Source: Candidatus Raymondbacteria bacterium RIFOXYA2_FULL_49_16
GTDB taxonomy: Bacteria > Fibrobacterota > OXYB2-FULL-49-7 > XYB2-FULL-49-35
DNA length: 8,566 nt
NCBI GenBank assembly: GCA_001789205.1
Contig: MFYT01000028.1
Span: forward strand, 1 to 8,566
Direction: 5' to 3'
The notes under the pieces are model-generated. The model did not search any database, was not told the DNA's origin, and saw only the letters and a list, made by a program, of their open reading frames with translations. Shown one piece after another: positions 6,555-8,566 of this stretch. Within the stretch, counting starts at the first letter, position 1. Each line of letters starts with the position of its first letter. The translations under genes and the position numbers were made by a program.

Positions 6555-7202
6555 TCACTTTCCCGAAGGTTCCATGGACAATGGCACAGATTCGCTTTCT
6601 GTCTCAATATCGAGCAGTACGCCTTTGGCGTCGAAAACCATCGCTGTTTTAGCGGTGTAGTCCAAACCGCAACCACCGCCGCAGCGATGTTTCCACGATA
6701 TATGAGAATGTACGACAAACACATGTTTCAGCGTCTTCCGTTTCCCCTTGACGAGGATAGTCCGCTTGTCAGCGGATGCAATATCAGCTCTATAATTCAG
6801 CTCAGCGGATGTAATGGCCAATGGTTCAACAACCGAAAAATCCCCTTTTTGGAAACTGATAATCAGAGCGATAAGATCTCCGGCCATTTTTCCATTGACA
6901 ATAGCCGGTTGTTCGGCGCCGCTGATGGGTTGGCGTCCCGATCCAATCATGGCATGCGCACGCTTTTCGCTGTTTGCACGACGGCGTTCCGCGAACCTTT
7001 TCACATCGTTCGATTTTTCTGACTTGACAATCAATCTTAATTCAAAAGCTGTGACATAACGCCTTTGAACGATCATTTTGAAATTTGAGACCGTATCGAC
7101 AATATCGGGATATGTATCAGGGAGGGACTGCTGGGCCAGCAGTGGAAAGTTCATAAAAAGCAACAGAGAACTGGCAACAATTAATATATGCCTATTACGC
7201 AT
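6555..7202 (-). CDS. Exported protein of unknown function
   Basis: Not a family I recognise. The 215-residue product begins with a short basic stretch (MRNRH), a hydrophobic core (ILIVASSLLLFMNFPLL) and a likely Sec cleavage near AQ-Q (residues 23-25), with no lipobox cysteine. The mature part has a very basic, arginine/lysine-rich segment (about 64-90), an alternating hydrophobic region (108-132), and near the end KHRCGGGCGLDY (171-182) with Cys174 and Cys178, the only cysteines, which could form a disulfide or bind metal. Two close histidines precede it (VVHSHISW). The C-terminus AKTAMVFDAKGVLLDIE looks like beta strands. A GGAG lies 10 nt before the ATG at 7200-7202. It is upstream of and collinear with GH94, 142 bp away, so it may share the operon, but a link to chitin-sugar use is only inferred from position. 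The signal peptide and ribosome site support a real gene. Confidence 0.7.
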   Translation of the reverse strand: MRNRHILIVASSLLLFMNFPLLAQQSLPDTYPDIVDTVSNFKMIVQRRYVTAFELRLIVKSEKSNDVKRFAERRRANSEKRAHAMIGSGRQPISGAEQPAIVNGKMAGDLIALIISFQKGDFSVVEPLAITSAELNYRADIASADKRTILVKGKRKTLKHVFVVHSHISWKHRCGGGCGLDYTAKTAMVFDAKGVLLDIETESESVPLSMEPSGK

Positions 7203-7435
7203 AAAAGCGGCTCTCCAAAGTTAAAAGACATTTTTCAAGGACAAACGTCATACGCCTAACAATATATATATCTTTATGAACTGCTCGCTGTGTGAAAAAC
7301 AAGCGGATACGTGCTCTAAATATTTGATTTTAATATTCATTACCCTTTATCTTATATATAGTAAAGTATTAGTCTATTTAAAACACCTTCAGGTATTACT
7401 TTTTGATCTAATAACTTAAAAACAAAGGGGTTTGT
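7203..7435. promoter_or_regulatory. AT-rich divergent intergenic region
   Basis: This 233-bp AT-rich region lies between two divergent genes for exported proteins and should hold both promoters. On the plus strand TTGATT (7324-7329) and TATCTT (7348-7353) are 18 bp apart. On the minus strand TTGTTT (7297-7302) and CATAAA (7273-7278) are also 18 bp apart. Both pairs are poor matches to consensus. No RNA gene, riboswitch or strong inverted repeat was seen. Confidence 0.3.
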
Positions 7436-8566
7436 ATGATTCAGAAACTTCTTGTCCGCATGTCGCTTTTACTGGCCATTATCACGGGTTCAGTCGCCGC
7501 TAATTTGTATGTCTACCCGCCGAATAATGATTCTGTTATGGTGGGCGATTCCATTGAATTCGACTTCCGTGTGATGAACGGGGATATGGAAGCTACGAAT
7601 CCTCCGGCAATGACAACATTCAGCGTCACTGGATTGCAGACCGGCTGGTCTGCGACGGTAATCGCTCCGACCGAAAGTCCGTACCCCATCCCCGCCAACT
7701 ATGGCCAAGTATATGTTACCGTCCGGGTTATCGCATCCCCAAGCATCAACGTAGGCGACACCACCACGGTTACCCTCAATGCGGAAAGCGGGGGCACTTT
7801 TTCCGCCAGCGCAATGGTCAAGGCCATAAAAGGGAACCAAACAATTTCATTCGCCCCGCTTGCGGACAAGGCTTATATTGATGCGCCGTTTAAGCTCACG
7901 GCAATGGCGTCATCAGGGCTTACGGTCTCGTATGCCAGTTCTGACCCGGGAGTAGCCACGGTCTCCCACGATACAGTGACCATTGTCGGGATGGGGACAA
8001 CCACCATCACCGCTTCGCAAGCTGGAAACGCCAATTTCAACGCCGCGCCAGATGTGGAGCAGACCCTGACAATCACCAAGGCCCCTCAGACAATCACCTT
8101 CGATGCGCTTATCGAAAAAACACGGGGAGACGCTCCTTTCGCGCTTACGGCAACAGCGTCATCCGGTCTTCCCGTTTCGTACGCCAGTTCCAACACCGCG
8201 GTGGCCACGATATCCGGCAGCACTGTCACCATCATTACCGCGGGCACGACCGTTATTACCGCGTCACAAGCCGGAAACGCCAACTACGATTCCGCTACAT
8301 CGGTGCAACAGACCCTCACGGTCAACGGAACCCCCCAGACAATCACCTTTAATACGCTTGCCAATAAGACCTACCTGGACGCGCCTTTCGCACTCACGGC
8401 CACGGCAACATCCGGTTTGCATGTTTCCTTTTCCAGTTCCAACACCGCGGTAGCCACAATTTCCGATACTACGGTGACCATTGTTGGGGCTGGAAGCACC
8501 ATCATTACCGCATCACAGGCCGGAGACGCCGACTGGAGCGCCGCTCCCGAAGTGCAGAGGACGTTG
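7436..8566 (+). CDS. Secreted Ig-like repeat protein, partial (3' end beyond window)
   Basis: An open frame of 377 codons runs without a stop to the last base, so the C-terminus is missing. AAAGGGG lies 5 nt before the ATG. Residues 1-22 are a signal peptide (MIQKLLVRMSLLLAIITGSVAA). Residues about 23-133 form a beta-rich domain with GLQTGWSATVIAP and INVGDTTTVTLNAESGG, resembling the NEW3-like Ig modules attached to extracellular enzymes. From residue 135 three tandem units follow, each opening QTI(S/T)F and carrying DAPF-LTA-A-SGL-VS, SSN-AVATIS, TVTI and ITASQAG, as in bacterial Ig-like (Big_2-type) domains. Such arrays act as spacers or adhesive stalks in surface and secreted proteins; any catalytic, binding or sorting domain would lie beyond the window. 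It is divergent from the minus-strand operon, so a link to amino-sugar use is unproven. Confidence 0.85.
   Translation, partial: MIQKLLVRMSLLLAIITGSVAANLYVYPPNNDSVMVGDSIEFDFRVMNGDMEATNPPAMTTFSVTGLQTGWSATVIAPTESPYPIPANYGQVYVTVRVIASPSINVGDTTTVTLNAESGGTFSASAMVKAIKGNQTISFAPLADKAYIDAPFKLTAMASSGLTVSYASSDPGVATVSHDTVTIVGMGTTTITASQAGNANFNAAPDVEQTLTITKAPQTITFDALIEKTRGDAPFALTATASSGLPVSYASSNTAVATISGSTVTIITAGTTVITASQAGNANYDSATSVQQTLTVNGTPQTITFNTLANKTYLDAPFALTATATSGLHVSFSSSNTAVATISDTTVTIVGAGSTIITASQAGDADWSAAPEVQRTL
7838..8566 (+). repeat. Tandem 249-bp (83-codon) Ig-like repeat units
   Basis: Units start at 7838, 8087 and 8336, each with a Gln codon beginning QTI(S/T)F. The spacing is exactly 249 bp with no indel. 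The third unit is cut by the window end after 77 codons. DNA is similar but not identical: synonymous and amino-acid differences are spread through each unit. Unit 2 has EKTRGDAPF where units 1 and 3 have DKAYIDAPF and NKTYLDAPF. Confidence 0.9.

Noticed and set aside
6462-7022. Plus-strand open frame of 186 codons opposite the exported-protein gene
   Set aside because: The minus-strand frame has a signal peptide and a ribosome site; the plus-strand product has neither and looks like a shadow.
7490-8283. Several minus-strand open frames and one plus-strand frame across the repeat gene
   Set aside because: They repeat only because the Ig-like gene repeats. The plus frame from 7436 has a signal peptide, ribosome site and domain-level repeats.

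Overview
The window holds seven protein genes from what looks like a Gram-negative, carbohydrate-using bacterium of moderate GC content. Two products carry Sec-type signal peptides, and one of these is a large secreted protein built from bacterial Ig-like repeats of a style common in Bacteroidota, Fibrobacterota and related environmental lineages. The taxonomic guess is weak: there is no rRNA, tRNA or lineage-specific marker.

Left part (1-2340). An AraC-family regulator on the minus strand (67-867) is divergent from an ADP-ribosylglycohydrolase-fold enzyme on the plus strand (963-2270). They share a 95-bp intergenic region with a perfect 10-bp palindrome. The regulator stops inside what should be its second helix-turn-helix and runs into AT-rich DNA with no trace of the missing part. 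A small A/T-flanked hairpin at 2313-2334 lies between the convergent ends of the hydrolase and the next gene.

Middle part (2368-7202), all minus strand. In transcription order it holds an unrecognised exported 215-residue protein, a GH94 phosphorylase of the chitobiose/cellobiose type, N-acetylglucosamine-6-phosphate deacetylase (NagA), and a small STAS-domain protein. NagA starts about 15 bp after the GH94 stop, so the two are almost certainly co-transcribed. Together they suggest phosphorolysis of imported chitobiose (or a related GlcNAc disaccharide), with GlcNAc, once phosphorylated, deacetylated by NagA. The transporter, GlcNAc kinase and GlcNAc-1-P mutase such a pathway needs are not in the window. 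The STAS gene has its own candidate promoter with a near-palindrome just upstream and need not belong to the operon.

Right part (7203-8566). After an AT-rich divergent intergenic region, a plus-strand gene begins at 7436 and runs off the window. It encodes a signal peptide, a beta-rich N-terminal domain and three tandem Ig-like units with an exact 83-codon period.

The main oddities are the truncated AraC protein, a leucine in place of the first metal-site histidine of NagA, a divergent phospho-acceptor motif in the STAS protein, and the uncharacterised exported protein upstream of the phosphorylase. I see no CRISPR array, insertion sequence, prophage or RNA gene.
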